Of a stretch of 64,000 nucleotides of DNA, positions 43,670 through 52,291 are shown piece after piece. Source of the DNA: Mongoliitalea lutea. Its GTDB lineage: Bacteria > Bacteroidota > Bacteroidia > Cytophagales > Cyclobacteriaceae. Every line of letters begins with the position of its first letter. Within the stretch, counting starts at the first letter, position 1. The translations under genes and the position numbers were made by a program. Below the pieces are notes generated by a model. It did no database searches. It saw nothing but the letters and a program-made list of their open reading frames with translations, and was not told where the DNA came from. The stretch spans positions 216,217 to 280,216 of the forward strand of contig NZ_BMYF01000002.1 in assembly GCF_014652135.1 (NCBI RefSeq), given 5' to 3'.

Positions 43670-44224
43670 ATGAACAAAGTACAACTCTTCTTTCACCATA
43701 TTTTCAAGTTTATCTGGAACCTCATTTTTGTGGTTTCTTATCCCATCTTGGCCACTTTTGGGGTGCTCTTGATTGCGGTCACTTGGCTGTTTTCGGCATT
43801 GTCCCGCTTATTGGCGAGTTTGAGAGGGAAGAAGGCGGCTGTGGAAGAGATAGAAACTGATTGGAAAGAATTACCTGGAACCAATGGTTTATTGGAAGGG
43901 AAGGTTTTCAAACAAATCATGTTCGGACCAACAGGTTTTCAAATTCGCAGAAAAGATGGTGTACCCTCTGTGCTTCATGATTATATTTTTGGATCCAAGG
44001 TGAAATTCATTGAAACAGGATTGATTTTGGAAAAATGGAATGCTACGGACTCCAAAGATTTACCTGACTTTGATATCTGTCTGTATAATCCGGATGAGGA
44101 TTCCCTGACGGTGCTCACCAACATTAAGTGCTTCGACTGGCATGTGGCTGAGGTGCAACAAAAAGAACTTCAGTTCAAATGGTTTGATGGTATTCAGGGA
44201 GGAGAAGTCAGCGTGGCTATTTAA
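43670..44224 (+). CDS. Membrane-anchored protein of unknown function
   Basis: A 184-residue protein with two N-terminal membrane helices (HIFKFIWNLIFVVSYPILAT, LLIAVTWLFSALSRLLASL) and a cytoplasmic beta-rich domain (GPTGFQIRRKDGVPSVLHD, FDICLYNPDEDSLTVLTN). Family not recognised. It has a good promoter of its own and lies 3 bases before the TIGR02757 gene, so the two form a transcription unit. Confidence 0.65.
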   Translation: MNKVQLFFHHIFKFIWNLIFVVSYPILATFGVLLIAVTWLFSALSRLLASLRGKKAAVEEIETDWKELPGTNGLLEGKVFKQIMFGPTGFQIRRKDGVPSVLHDYIFGSKVKFIETGLILEKWNATDSKDLPDFDICLYNPDEDSLTVLTNIKCFDWHVAEVQQKELQFKWFDGIQGGEVSVAI

Positions 44225-44227
44225 TTT

Positions 44228-44992
44228 ATGGGTATCCACGAATTTTTAGAACTTAAATACAAAGAATACAATACACTGGATTTTATTGGTCCGGACCCTA
44301 TTTCCATCCCTCATTTATTTACAAAAAAGCAGGATATAGAAATTGCCGGTTTCTTTGCGGCTACCTTGGCTTGGGGTCAGCGGAAGACGATCATTAACAA
44401 ATGTAAGGAGTTGATGGGCTTGATGGATTTTGCTCCGCATGAGTTTATTTTGCAGCATCAGGAATCTGATCTGAAAAAGCTACTTACGTTTAAGCATCGT
44501 ACCTTCAATGATACCGATACCCTGTATTTTGTAGAATTTTTCAGATGGTTTTATGGTAAGCATGAGTCCTTAGAGGAAGCATTTACTATTGGTTATAGTG
44601 ATGACGTGAATTGTATGGAGACCTTGCTGGGTAATTTTCATCAGTTGTTTTTCTCCTTGGAAGACGCTCCAGCCCGTACCAGAAAACATGTGGCCACTCC
44701 TGCCCGAAAAGCAGCTTGTAAGCGGATCAATATGTTTCTACGCTGGATGGTCCGCAAGGATCCTTCTGGAGTTGATTTTGGAATTTGGAACACTATACAG
44801 CCTTCACAGCTGATCTGTCCATGCGATCTGCATGTGGATAGGGTAAGTAGGAAACTGGGACTGATCCAACGGAAACAAACAGATTGGCTAACGGCCATAG
44901 AACTCACCGAGCGGTTGCGGGAATTTGATCCATTGGACCCTGTGAAATATGATTTTGCCTTATTTGGTTTGGGAGTGGAAGAGAAGTTTTAA
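44228..44992 (+). CDS. TIGR02757 (DUF2400) family protein
   Basis: A 254-residue cytoplasmic protein of the conserved TIGR02757 family, common in Bacteroidota. Recognisable blocks are IEIAGFFAATLAWGQRKTII, NMFLRWMVRKDPSGVDFGIW, ICPCDLHVDRVSRKLGL and FDPLDPVKYDFALFGLGV. The fold and 'H-x-D...LG' pattern resemble HhH-GPD DNA glycosylases, but the activity is unproven. Co-transcribed with the membrane protein before it; a terminator follows 70 bases downstream. Confidence 0.8.
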   Translation: MGIHEFLELKYKEYNTLDFIGPDPISIPHLFTKKQDIEIAGFFAATLAWGQRKTIINKCKELMGLMDFAPHEFILQHQESDLKKLLTFKHRTFNDTDTLYFVEFFRWFYGKHESLEEAFTIGYSDDVNCMETLLGNFHQLFFSLEDAPARTRKHVATPARKAACKRINMFLRWMVRKDPSGVDFGIWNTIQPSQLICPCDLHVDRVSRKLGLIQRKQTDWLTAIELTERLREFDPLDPVKYDFALFGLGVEEKF

Positions 44993-45061
44993 TTTTTAAA
45001 ATAACTATATTTTGGCAGCAATTGAGTTTTAATACCAAATATAGTATGCTTAGCCTAGCAC

Positions 45062-45094
45062 AAAAAAGAACCGCCTGCGAGGACGGTTCTTTTT
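45062..45094. terminator. Bidirectional rho-independent terminator
   Basis: 11-bp stem AAAAAGAACCG/CGGTTCTTTTT around CCTGCGAGGA, between the convergent TIGR02757 and BNR genes; A-run on one side and T-run on the other make it work in both directions. Confidence 0.85.
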
Positions 45095-45118
45095 GATTTC
45101 CACTAGTTAATCAACTAG

Positions 45119-48100
45119 TTAATTTTCCTGAAAGATGTCGATAGGGGTGTTTTTAGCCTTTTCAACAAATGCTTTCCAGTCATTTTCCATAAATGTTTTC
45201 CACACTTCCATGGCTTCTGATGCGGCTTCTTTCGCTTGGTCAAACAGACGCTGTTCTGTCGGACCTGGTCTGCCATAAGAAGAACTTGCGTAGCTTCTTG
45301 GTGCAAATAGACGACTCATGGTAGTAGGGTAAAGATTACGGACGATGCCTTGTCCCTCACGTGTAGGCCCATAGAATGCCTCACGTGTTTTGTCTAGGCC
45401 TTTTTTCGTCTCATTGGCTAGTTTAATCAATTCCTTCACCTCAGCACTTTGATCACTTCCTGCATATGCTATCAGTTTGTCGATAGTGCTCTTCGCCTCA
45501 TCCAATTGGCGGGTTGCTTTCATGACTTCTGCACCGAAGATTTCCACTTCCTTGATAAATGCCTCTCTAGCTCTCAAATCAGCAAGGTTTGCCTCAATTC
45601 TTGGATCTCCGTAGACTTTGATGGAAGTCTCAGAGCTTTCGCCTCCGTAGCTCATCACCAATTTGTAAGTGCCAGGGATAGCAGGACCACCGCTTGCCTC
45701 AAAGAAACCTCTGCGGCCTCCGCCTTGCCCACCTCTACCCATAGGGGTATCAGCGGCAGATTTTCTGTCCAAGTTCCAGATCAAACGATTGACACCCTGT
45801 TGAGGGATGGTTTTCAGTGTACGGATTTGCTCTCCTTCAGCATTGAAGATGGCAACTGTCACAGAGTCTAGTTTTTCTTTACCAGGATCGTTGATGATGA
45901 AGTGGATTCTTCCACCAAAGGCTCTGTTTTCTCCTGCGTATTTGGCGCTTGCGGCAAATCGCTCACCATGCGGCTGATGGATTTCAGCTTGATAAGCATC
46001 CGATGGTTGAATCGCAGTGATTTTTGCAGCCGGAGCTTTCCCTTGGTTGCTTGCATAAGCTCTCAAAGGGCGGATATCATCCAGTACATAGATAGAGCGA
46101 CCAAAAGTACCGATCACCAAATCTGCCTCACGCTCCTGAATAACCATGTCGTAGGTAGAATTCGCTCGTGGATAGCCATGTCTCCATTGGTTCCAGGTTT
46201 TGGCATTGTCAAAGCTGACATATAATCCGTACTCTGTTCCCAAGAAAACCAAATTTGGTTCCACAGGGTCCTGTACGATAGACAAGGTATAGCCCCAAAC
46301 TTTGGAGTCATCAGCAATGCGCTCGTAAGTGTTGCCATAGTTTTTGGTTCTATAAGCATAGGCAGAGAAATCATTGTTTCTGTAATCATTGGCCACGATC
46401 CATGCCTCTCCCGCATCATATTTGGATGCTTGGATCTGAGGAATCCAGCCTGCTTTAGGGAAGCCAGGCATTTTGGAAGATGTATTGGTCCATGTTTTGC
46501 CCCCATCACGGGTAACTTGCACATTGCCGTCATCTGTTCCCACCCAAATCACATTTGGGTCAATTGGGCTAGGAGCAATGGCCAGAATTGTAGTATGATT
46601 TTCCGCACCTGTGATATCAAATGTCAACCCGCCGGTTTCTTGCTGCTTTTGTTTTTCAGGATCATTGGTTGTCAAATCCGGTGAGATGATTTCCCATGTT
46701 TCTCCCCGATCCGTACTTTTATGCAAAAACTGGCTACCATAATAGATGGTCGCATCATCATGTGGGCATTGAGCTAAGGCAGCATTCCAGTTGAAGCGGA
46801 GGAATACATCTTTATCCGGATGTGTTGGACGGATGGTGCGCTTATGCCCGGTTTCTTTATCAAATCTAGCTAAATTACCTCCTTGCGACATGGAATATCC
46901 AAATCTGCTATTGGCGGGGTCGGAGACTACATCAAAGCCATCCCCAAACATAATCTCCTGCCAATAGGTATTGCGGATGCCATCTCTTCTCCAGACATAA
47001 GCAGGGCCTACCCAGCTTCCATTATCCTGCAATCCACCATAGATGTTGTAAGGAACTTCATTGTCTACGTTGACATGGTACCATTGACCTACCGGGATGT
47101 TTTCTGCGAAGTACCAGGTTTTGCCACCATCTCTGGTGATATTTAATCCACCATCGTTTCCATCGATCATCAATTTCGGATTGTGAGGATTGATGTACCA
47201 AGCGTGGTGATCTGGGTGTACACCTTCGTAAGTAAGTAATTGGGTGAAGCTTCTTCCTCCATCCTCACTCATCCCTACCCGTGAGTAGAGCGTGTAAATT
47301 CTATCCGCATTTTGTGGATCGGCATGGATTTCAAAATAGTAGAAGGGTCTGTCACCAATTTCCGGTTTGTCATTGACCATTCTGAAGTTATCTCCTCCGT
47401 CCAAAGAAACATACAAGGCATTTTTAGAAGATTCTACCAAGGCATAGACTTTATCAGAGTTAGCTTTGGAGATGGCTAAGCCCATTCTTCCCAATTCCCC
47501 TTTGGGAAGACCGTTTTTATCATCCAGCTTTTTCCAATTGTCTCCACCATCGATGGTTACATACAAGCCAGAAGAAGGACCTCCTGATTTGAAAAACCAA
47601 GGATAACGTCTGTGCTCCCACATATTGACAAAAATCTTATTAGGGTTGTTAGGATCCATGACCATTTCACCTACCCCTGTTTTCTTGTCTACATAGAGGA
47701 TTTTTTTCCAGGTTTTACCACCGTCTGTGGTTTTGTAAACACCTCTTTCTTCTTGCTCACCCCAAGGAGAACCGATGGCACCTACAAATACAGTGTTTGG
47801 GTCATCTGGATGGATGATGATCCGATGGATGGCCATGGTTTTCTCCAAGCCCATCATTTCCCAAGTTTTTCCTGCATCTAGTGATCGGTAAACACCATAA
47901 CCCAGGTTGAGGGAGTTTCGGGGATTGCCTTCGCCTGTACCTACCCAAATGATGCTTGGGTTTTTTTGGTGTACAGCGATTGCTCCGATGGAGTGTACGC
48001 GCTCCTCGTCGAAGATTGGCTCCCAGGTGATGCCTCCAGAGGTAGATTTCCAGATACCACCGGATGCGGCACCTGCATAGATGATTTCGGGTTGATCGTC

Positions 48101-48286
48101 CACTGCGGCAATGGCAGTGATCCTACCGCTCATACCGGCAGGGCCGATGCTGCGGGCTTTCATGACCGAAAATTGGCTCATGTCCACTTGTGCCTTCCCG
48201 TAGAATGGTGCAGTAAGCAGGAAGGCTAATAGGAGCATTCCCATCCATGAGTTTTTCATGATGTTGGTAAGTAGTTGTTTATTCAT
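45119..48286 (-). CDS. Secreted BNR/Asp-box beta-propeller protein (VPS10/sortilin-like)
   Basis: A 1055-residue exported protein with a signal peptide (ending YGKAQ; ATG at 48286, with 48259 also possible). It contains a long series of Asp-box strands of the 'S-x-D-x-G-x-T-W' kind: IWKSTSGGITWEP, YRSLDAGKTWEMM, YKTTDGGKTWKKI, YVTIDGGDNWKKL, NITRDGGKTWYFA, VTRDGGKTWTNTS. Together they form a 10-bladed sortilin/VPS10-like propeller, often labelled glycosyl hydrolase although no catalytic site is evident. A beta-sandwich (about 770-900) and a helical C-terminal region (KEVEIFGAEVMKATRQLDEA) follow. Probably periplasmic or surface located; function unknown. Divergent from the M1 peptidase gene. 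Confidence 0.8.
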   Translation of the reverse strand: MNKQLLTNIMKNSWMGMLLLAFLLTAPFYGKAQVDMSQFSVMKARSIGPAGMSGRITAIAAVDDQPEIIYAGAASGGIWKSTSGGITWEPIFDEERVHSIGAIAVHQKNPSIIWVGTGEGNPRNSLNLGYGVYRSLDAGKTWEMMGLEKTMAIHRIIIHPDDPNTVFVGAIGSPWGEQEERGVYKTTDGGKTWKKILYVDKKTGVGEMVMDPNNPNKIFVNMWEHRRYPWFFKSGGPSSGLYVTIDGGDNWKKLDDKNGLPKGELGRMGLAISKANSDKVYALVESSKNALYVSLDGGDNFRMVNDKPEIGDRPFYYFEIHADPQNADRIYTLYSRVGMSEDGGRSFTQLLTYEGVHPDHHAWYINPHNPKLMIDGNDGGLNITRDGGKTWYFAENIPVGQWYHVNVDNEVPYNIYGGLQDNGSWVGPAYVWRRDGIRNTYWQEIMFGDGFDVVSDPANSRFGYSMSQGGNLARFDKETGHKRTIRPTHPDKDVFLRFNWNAALAQCPHDDATIYYGSQFLHKSTDRGETWEIISPDLTTNDPEKQKQQETGGLTFDITGAENHTTILAIAPSPIDPNVIWVGTDDGNVQVTRDGGKTWTNTSSKMPGFPKAGWIPQIQASKYDAGEAWIVANDYRNNDFSAYAYRTKNYGNTYERIADDSKVWGYTLSIVQDPVEPNLVFLGTEYGLYVSFDNAKTWNQWRHGYPRANSTYDMVIQEREADLVIGTFGRSIYVLDDIRPLRAYASNQGKAPAAKITAIQPSDAYQAEIHQPHGERFAASAKYAGENRAFGGRIHFIINDPGKEKLDSVTVAIFNAEGEQIRTLKTIPQQGVNRLIWNLDRKSAADTPMGRGGQGGGRRGFFEASGGPAIPGTYKLVMSYGGESSETSIKVYGDPRIEANLADLRAREAFIKEVEIFGAEVMKATRQLDEAKSTIDKLIAYAGSDQSAEVKELIKLANETKKGLDKTREAFYGPTREGQGIVRNLYPTTMSRLFAPRSYASSSYGRPGPTEQRLFDQAKEAASEAMEVWKTFMENDWKAFVEKAKNTPIDIFQEN

Positions 48287-48471
48287 GCTGATTGGTTAAT
48301 TTCTGTACATGAATTAAGTATTTTGAAAACTAATCCCATTCAATTTTCCCATAGAGGGAAAAAGGTATTGATAAATGGAGTAGGGGAGAGAGAAAAGACG
48401 CATATTTCATGAGAGGTTTGGGTGGTATGACTTTTTGCTTTATTTTTCAAAAAAAATTAAATCCTAAGAAT

Positions 48472-50337
48472 ATGATCAGAATCACAAAGCTAGCGACGCT
48501 GACGGTGCTCCTTGCTGGGTTTGTTTCCTTGCAAGTATGGGCTCAAGTGGAGCGTTGGCAGCAGAAAGCCGATTATGAAATGGCAGTGGACATGGATGTC
48601 ACCACAAATACCTTCAAAGGGACCCAAAAGCTGCATTACACCAATAACTCCCCGGATACATTGACACGGGTATTTTATCATTTGTATTTCAATGCTTTTC
48701 AACCGAACAGCATGATGGATGTGAGAAGCCGTACCATTCCTGATCCTGATCGTAGAGTGGGAGATCGTATTTTCAATTTAAAGCCGGATGAGATAGGAAT
48801 CTTAAAGACCAATTCCTTGACCATGAATGGGAAGCCGGTGAAGTTTCACCATGAGGAAACTATCTTAGAAGTAGACTTGGTAGAGCCGATTTTACCTAAT
48901 TCGACGGTTGTTTTTGAAATGGAATTTGAAGGACAGGTTCCTTTGCAGGTCAGAAGATCCGGTAGGGATAGTGCTGAGGGTGTGCGCTTATCTATGGCTC
49001 AGTGGTATCCAAAAATGGCAGCTTACGATGTCAGAGGCTGGCATGCCAACCCTTACATAGGACGTGAGTTTTATGGAAATTTTGGCAACTTTGATGTGAA
49101 AATTACCATTGATAAAGACTATGTATTGGGTGGGACAGGTTATCTGCAAAATGCCAATGAAATCGGTCATGGGTATCAAGATGCTGGCGTGACAGTTGCA
49201 AAGCCAACTGGTAAAACCTTAACCTGGCATTTTGTGGCGCCGGATGTACATGACTTTATGTGGGCGGCTGATCCGAAATTTACACATGAAAAAGTGCAAA
49301 TGGAGAATGGGCCTATGTTGCATTTCTTATATATCAAGTCAGATAAGACCGAGGAAAACTGGGAGAAACTGAAGGGTTATACCGCAGATGCGATGGCTTT
49401 TATGTCAGCGAATTTTGGAGAGTACCCTTACAAGCAGTTTTCTGTTATTCAAGGTGGAGATGGGGGAATGGAGTATCCTATGGCTACCTTGATCACCGGC
49501 CATAGAAATCTTCGCAGCTTGGTAGGTGTGACTGTGCACGAAATGATTCACATGTGGTACTATGGTGTCTTGGGCTTTAATGAATCTTCTGAGGCTTGGT
49601 TGGATGAAGGGTTCACCACTTGGGGTACAGATATCGTGATGGATGCCGTATTCCAAAAGGCCAATGGTTTTGTGGTAGATGGTAGCTATCGTTCGTATTT
49701 CCGATTGGCTGCATCGGGCAATGAAGAGCCTTTGACTACCCATGCGGATCATTATAATCTAAACTCAGCTTATGGCCCCGCGGTGTATAGCAAAGGAGCT
49801 GTATTTGTAGAACAAATGGCGTATGTCATCGGAAAAGAGAATTTTAATAAAGCAATGTTGCGCTTATGGAATGATTGGAAATTTAAGCATCCAACAGGCC
49901 ATGATGTAATCCGGGTATTTGAGCGCGTAAGTGGCTTGGAGTTGGATTGGTATTATGATTATTTCATTGCTTCTACCAAAACCGTTGATTATGGTGTGAA
50001 AGCCGTGGAAGCACAAGGAGATCAAACCAAGATAACTTTGGAAAGAGTAGGCTATATGCCTATGCCATTGGATGTGGTGGTAACGTATGTGGATGGAAGT
50101 CAGGAGATGATTTATCTTCCTTTGGTCATTATGAGAGGTGAAAAGCCGGAGGAAGCTGGTATGCCAAAGCGTGTCATGACTGAAAAGTGGCCTTGGACGA
50201 ATTATACCAAAGATGTGGTTTTAAATAAGCCGATTTCTCAAATTAAGAGTGTAGAAATTGATCCAAGCATGCGTTTGGCTGATGTCAATCGTAGTAATAA
50301 TACCTTTGAAGTAAGCGTAGCAATGCCTCAGCGATAA
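48472..50337 (+). CDS. Secreted M1-family zinc metallopeptidase
   Basis: A 621-residue exported aminopeptidase-like enzyme starting at 48472 (MIRITKLATLTVLLAGFVSL, signal peptide); upstream in-frame codons lack signal character. The zinc site is complete: VTVHEMIHMWYYGV (HExxH) with the third ligand Glu in EAWLDEGFTTWG, and the substrate-recognition GGMEYPMATLI before it takes the place of the usual GAMEN. The N-terminal beta domain (MDVTTNTFKGTQKLHYTNNS) is typical of M1. It trims peptides in the periplasm. Monocistronic, with a palindrome and a terminator immediately downstream. Confidence 0.9.
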   Translation: MIRITKLATLTVLLAGFVSLQVWAQVERWQQKADYEMAVDMDVTTNTFKGTQKLHYTNNSPDTLTRVFYHLYFNAFQPNSMMDVRSRTIPDPDRRVGDRIFNLKPDEIGILKTNSLTMNGKPVKFHHEETILEVDLVEPILPNSTVVFEMEFEGQVPLQVRRSGRDSAEGVRLSMAQWYPKMAAYDVRGWHANPYIGREFYGNFGNFDVKITIDKDYVLGGTGYLQNANEIGHGYQDAGVTVAKPTGKTLTWHFVAPDVHDFMWAADPKFTHEKVQMENGPMLHFLYIKSDKTEENWEKLKGYTADAMAFMSANFGEYPYKQFSVIQGGDGGMEYPMATLITGHRNLRSLVGVTVHEMIHMWYYGVLGFNESSEAWLDEGFTTWGTDIVMDAVFQKANGFVVDGSYRSYFRLAASGNEEPLTTHADHYNLNSAYGPAVYSKGAVFVEQMAYVIGKENFNKAMLRLWNDWKFKHPTGHDVIRVFERVSGLELDWYYDYFIASTKTVDYGVKAVEAQGDQTKITLERVGYMPMPLDVVVTYVDGSQEMIYLPLVIMRGEKPEEAGMPKRVMTEKWPWTNYTKDVVLNKPISQIKSVEIDPSMRLADVNRSNNTFEVSVAMPQR

Positions 50338-50342
50338 GTTGC

Positions 50343-50358
50343 GTGATAACGTTATCAC
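50343..50358. promoter_or_regulatory. Perfect 16-bp palindrome GTGATAACGTTATCAC
   Basis: Starts 5 bases after the M1 peptidase stop. The AACGTT centre and spacing resemble LacI/GalR-family operators, but it lies at a gene end and no such regulator is nearby. It may be an operator read from elsewhere, a decoy site or part of the 3' structure. Confidence 0.4.
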
Positions 50359-50370
50359 TAAATAACAATA

Positions 50371-50420
50371 AACCCAACCTGTAAGGGATTTAGACCCAGA
50401 GCAGGTTGGGTTTTGTTTTG
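50371..50420 (+). terminator. Rho-independent terminator of the M1 peptidase gene
   Basis: AACCCAACCTG (50371-50381) pairs with CAGGTTGGGTT (50402-50412), followed by TTTGTTTTG. Confidence 0.8.
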
Positions 50421-50458
50421 GCCTCCAATAATCACTTTACTGGAGATTTTGAGCAAAT

Positions 50459-50487
50459 AAAAAAGGTGACCGTTAGCCACCTTTTTT
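50459..50487. terminator. Terminator of the histone H1-like gene
   Basis: AAAAAAGGTG (50459-50468) pairs with CACCTTTTTT (50478-50487) around a 9-base loop; T-runs on both strands. Lies 20 bases after the minus-strand stop at 50507. Confidence 0.75.
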
Positions 50488-50506
50488 ATTTTAATGTAAG
50501 AGTCAA

Positions 50507-50686
50507 TTATTCACTTGCGTTTTTCATGTCCTGAACTTCCTTACGGATGTCCTGAGCCAAGGTCTTCAAGTCTTGCATACCTTTTCTAACTCTAGTTCCG
50601 GCAGCTTGATTTCCTTTGCTGTAGAATTTGTCGAAGTCGCCCTCAAGGCTCATGATAAGATCTTTTATTTCGCTAAATCTGCTCAT
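50507..50686 (-). CDS. Histone H1-like (Hc1) small basic DNA-binding protein
   Basis: A 59-residue helical protein beginning MSRFSEIKDLIMSLEGDFDK and continuing FYSKGNQAAGTRVRKGMQDL, ending in a charged helix (RKEVQDMKNASE). This is the short Hc1-like 'histone H1' conserved throughout Bacteroidota, a nucleoid-associated protein expected to bind DNA non-specifically. It is complete, with a stop at 50507-50509 and a terminator 20 bases downstream. It is easily missed because of its length. It lies 100 bases after the start of the serine-palmitoyltransferase-like gene's 3' end but has its own terminator and spacing, so it is probably its own unit. Confidence 0.82.
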   Translation of the reverse strand: MSRFSEIKDLIMSLEGDFDKFYSKGNQAAGTRVRKGMQDLKTLAQDIRKEVQDMKNASE

Positions 50687-50786
50687 AATAAAAGTTAATT
50701 TTTAAGGTTGATGATAAGTTTATTTTCGGTTGAATATAGCTAAAATGTTTCTAAAACAACACTCTTAGCGTTTTTTTTGCTGTTTT

Positions 50787-52037
50787 TTATTCGCCAAAGG
50801 ACATTGCAAGCTCGGTTGTCTTGTAGTAACCGCTTACCAACTTGTCTTTTACGGCTTCAAATGCTGCGATTGTCTCGGCTACATCTTCCAAGGTATGTAC
50901 CGCAGTTGGGATCAATCGAAGAATGATCATGCCTTTTGGTACAACTGGATAGATAACTACTGAACAGAAAATATTGTAGTTTTCTCTTAAGTCTTTGCTA
51001 AGCGTAGCTGCCTCACCCACAGTGCCATTCAATACTACTGGAGTTACTGGAGAATTGGATTTTCCTGTAGAGAATCCTTTTTCTCTTAAGCCATCACCTA
51101 GGGCATTGACGATTTTCCAAAGGTTATCTTTCAATTCATGTTGGCTTTTCAACATATCCAAACGCTTCAACGCACCTTCTACCAATAACATAGGAAGGGA
51201 TTTGGCGAATATTTGAGAACGCATATTGTATTTTAAGAAACGGATCACATCAGCATCACCTGCGATGAATGCACCGATAGAAGCCATAGACTTGGCAAAA
51301 GTAGAGAAATACAAATCGATTTCATCCTGTACACCTTGCTCTTCTCCTGTACCTGCACCGGTTTTACCCATGGTGCCGAACCCATGCGCATCATCCACCA
51401 ATAATCTGAAATCATATTTCTTTTTCAATTCAACGATTTCTTTCAGCTTGCCTTGGTCTCCTGTCATACCAAATACACCTTCAGTGATCACAAGAATACC
51501 ACCGCCAGTTTCTTCTGCAAGTTTGGTGGCACGCTGCAATTGTTTTTCGCAATTCTCAATATCATTGTGTGGGAAAACAAAACGCTTACCTAAGTGCATG
51601 CGAAGGGCATCGATGATACAGGCATGACATTCGGAGTCATATACGACTACGTCTTTTCTATCCAATACAGAGTCGATTACCGAAAGGATTCCCTGATAAC
51701 CATAATTGAGTAAGTAAGAACTTTCTTTTCCTACAAACTCTGCCAACTCTCTTTCCAACTGCTCGTGCAAATCTGTCTGTCCAGACATCATTCTGGCTCC
51801 CATAGGATATGCAGCACCCCATTTGGCAGCAGCATCTGCATCAGCTTTTCTGATTTCAGGGTGATTGGCAAGACCGAGGTAATTGTTTAAGCTCCAGGTC
51901 AATACTTCTTTTCCTTTAAATTTCATGCGGGGAGCGATCTCTCCTTCCAATTTTGGAAAAGCAAAGTAGCCTTCTGCCAATTCAGAATGTTTGCCCAATG
52001 GGCCCAAATTCGTTTTCAGTTTTGCAAATAGATCCAA
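50787..52037 (-). CDS. Alpha-oxoamine synthase family enzyme (serine palmitoyltransferase or cysteate acyltransferase-like)
   Basis: A 416-residue PLP enzyme condensing an amino acid with an acyl thioester. It carries LTWSLNNYLGLANHPEIRKA, the histidine stacking on PLP in SECHACIIDALRM, the LLVDDAHGFGTMGKTGAGT Asp/His pair, and the Schiff-base lysine in STFAKSMASIGAF. Family members include KBL, BioF, ALAS and SPT; in Bacteroidota close relatives start sphingolipid (serine + palmitoyl thioester) or sulfonolipid (cysteate + acyl thioester) synthesis. The sequence does not decide between these, but an SPT/CFAT role is more likely than KBL because no threonine dehydrogenase gene is adjacent. A good promoter lies upstream. 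Confidence 0.72.
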   Translation of the reverse strand: MDLFAKLKTNLGPLGKHSELAEGYFAFPKLEGEIAPRMKFKGKEVLTWSLNNYLGLANHPEIRKADADAAAKWGAAYPMGARMMSGQTDLHEQLERELAEFVGKESSYLLNYGYQGILSVIDSVLDRKDVVVYDSECHACIIDALRMHLGKRFVFPHNDIENCEKQLQRATKLAEETGGGILVITEGVFGMTGDQGKLKEIVELKKKYDFRLLVDDAHGFGTMGKTGAGTGEEQGVQDEIDLYFSTFAKSMASIGAFIAGDADVIRFLKYNMRSQIFAKSLPMLLVEGALKRLDMLKSQHELKDNLWKIVNALGDGLREKGFSTGKSNSPVTPVVLNGTVGEAATLSKDLRENYNIFCSVVIYPVVPKGMIILRLIPTAVHTLEDVAETIAAFEAVKDKLVSGYYKTTELAMSFGE

Positions 52038-52070
52038 GGTATTTTGATTTTAGATGATTACAGATTCAAA

Positions 52071-52088
52071 TTCCCTGTGTAGAGGGAA
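52071..52088 (-). promoter_or_regulatory. Hairpin in the 5' leader of the oxoamine synthase gene
   Basis: On the minus strand TTCCCT-ctacac-AGGGAA lies between the promoter and the start codon, about 35 bases from the ATG. Could be a weak attenuating or stabilising hairpin. Confidence 0.3.
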
Positions 52089-52097
52089 AAAACCGCT

Positions 52098-52129
52098 CAA
52101 AAGTAATACAATAAGTTTAGCCATGCAAA
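52098..52129 (-). promoter_or_regulatory. Bacteroidota-type promoter of the oxoamine synthase gene
   Basis: On the minus strand TTTG (52129-52126), 20-base spacer, TACTTTTG (52105-52098), giving a leader of about 55 bases. Confidence 0.6.
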
Positions 52130-52291
52130 AATACCGCTGGTATTTCATGCGGCTGGTTTTTACAATTATTCTTTTGCATATATGTCGATTAGCAGGAAAG
52201 GAGCCTTTCTAGGGATGGATAGTTTTAGATAATGCCGATTATTTATTTACTTCGCAAGAAATGATTTTTGTAAGCGGAAAAAATCCTCCAT

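Noticed and set aside
45119..48286. Active glycosyl hydrolase or sialidase
   Set aside because: Asp-box repeats are structural; no catalytic Arg triad or Tyr/Glu pair of sialidases could be seen.
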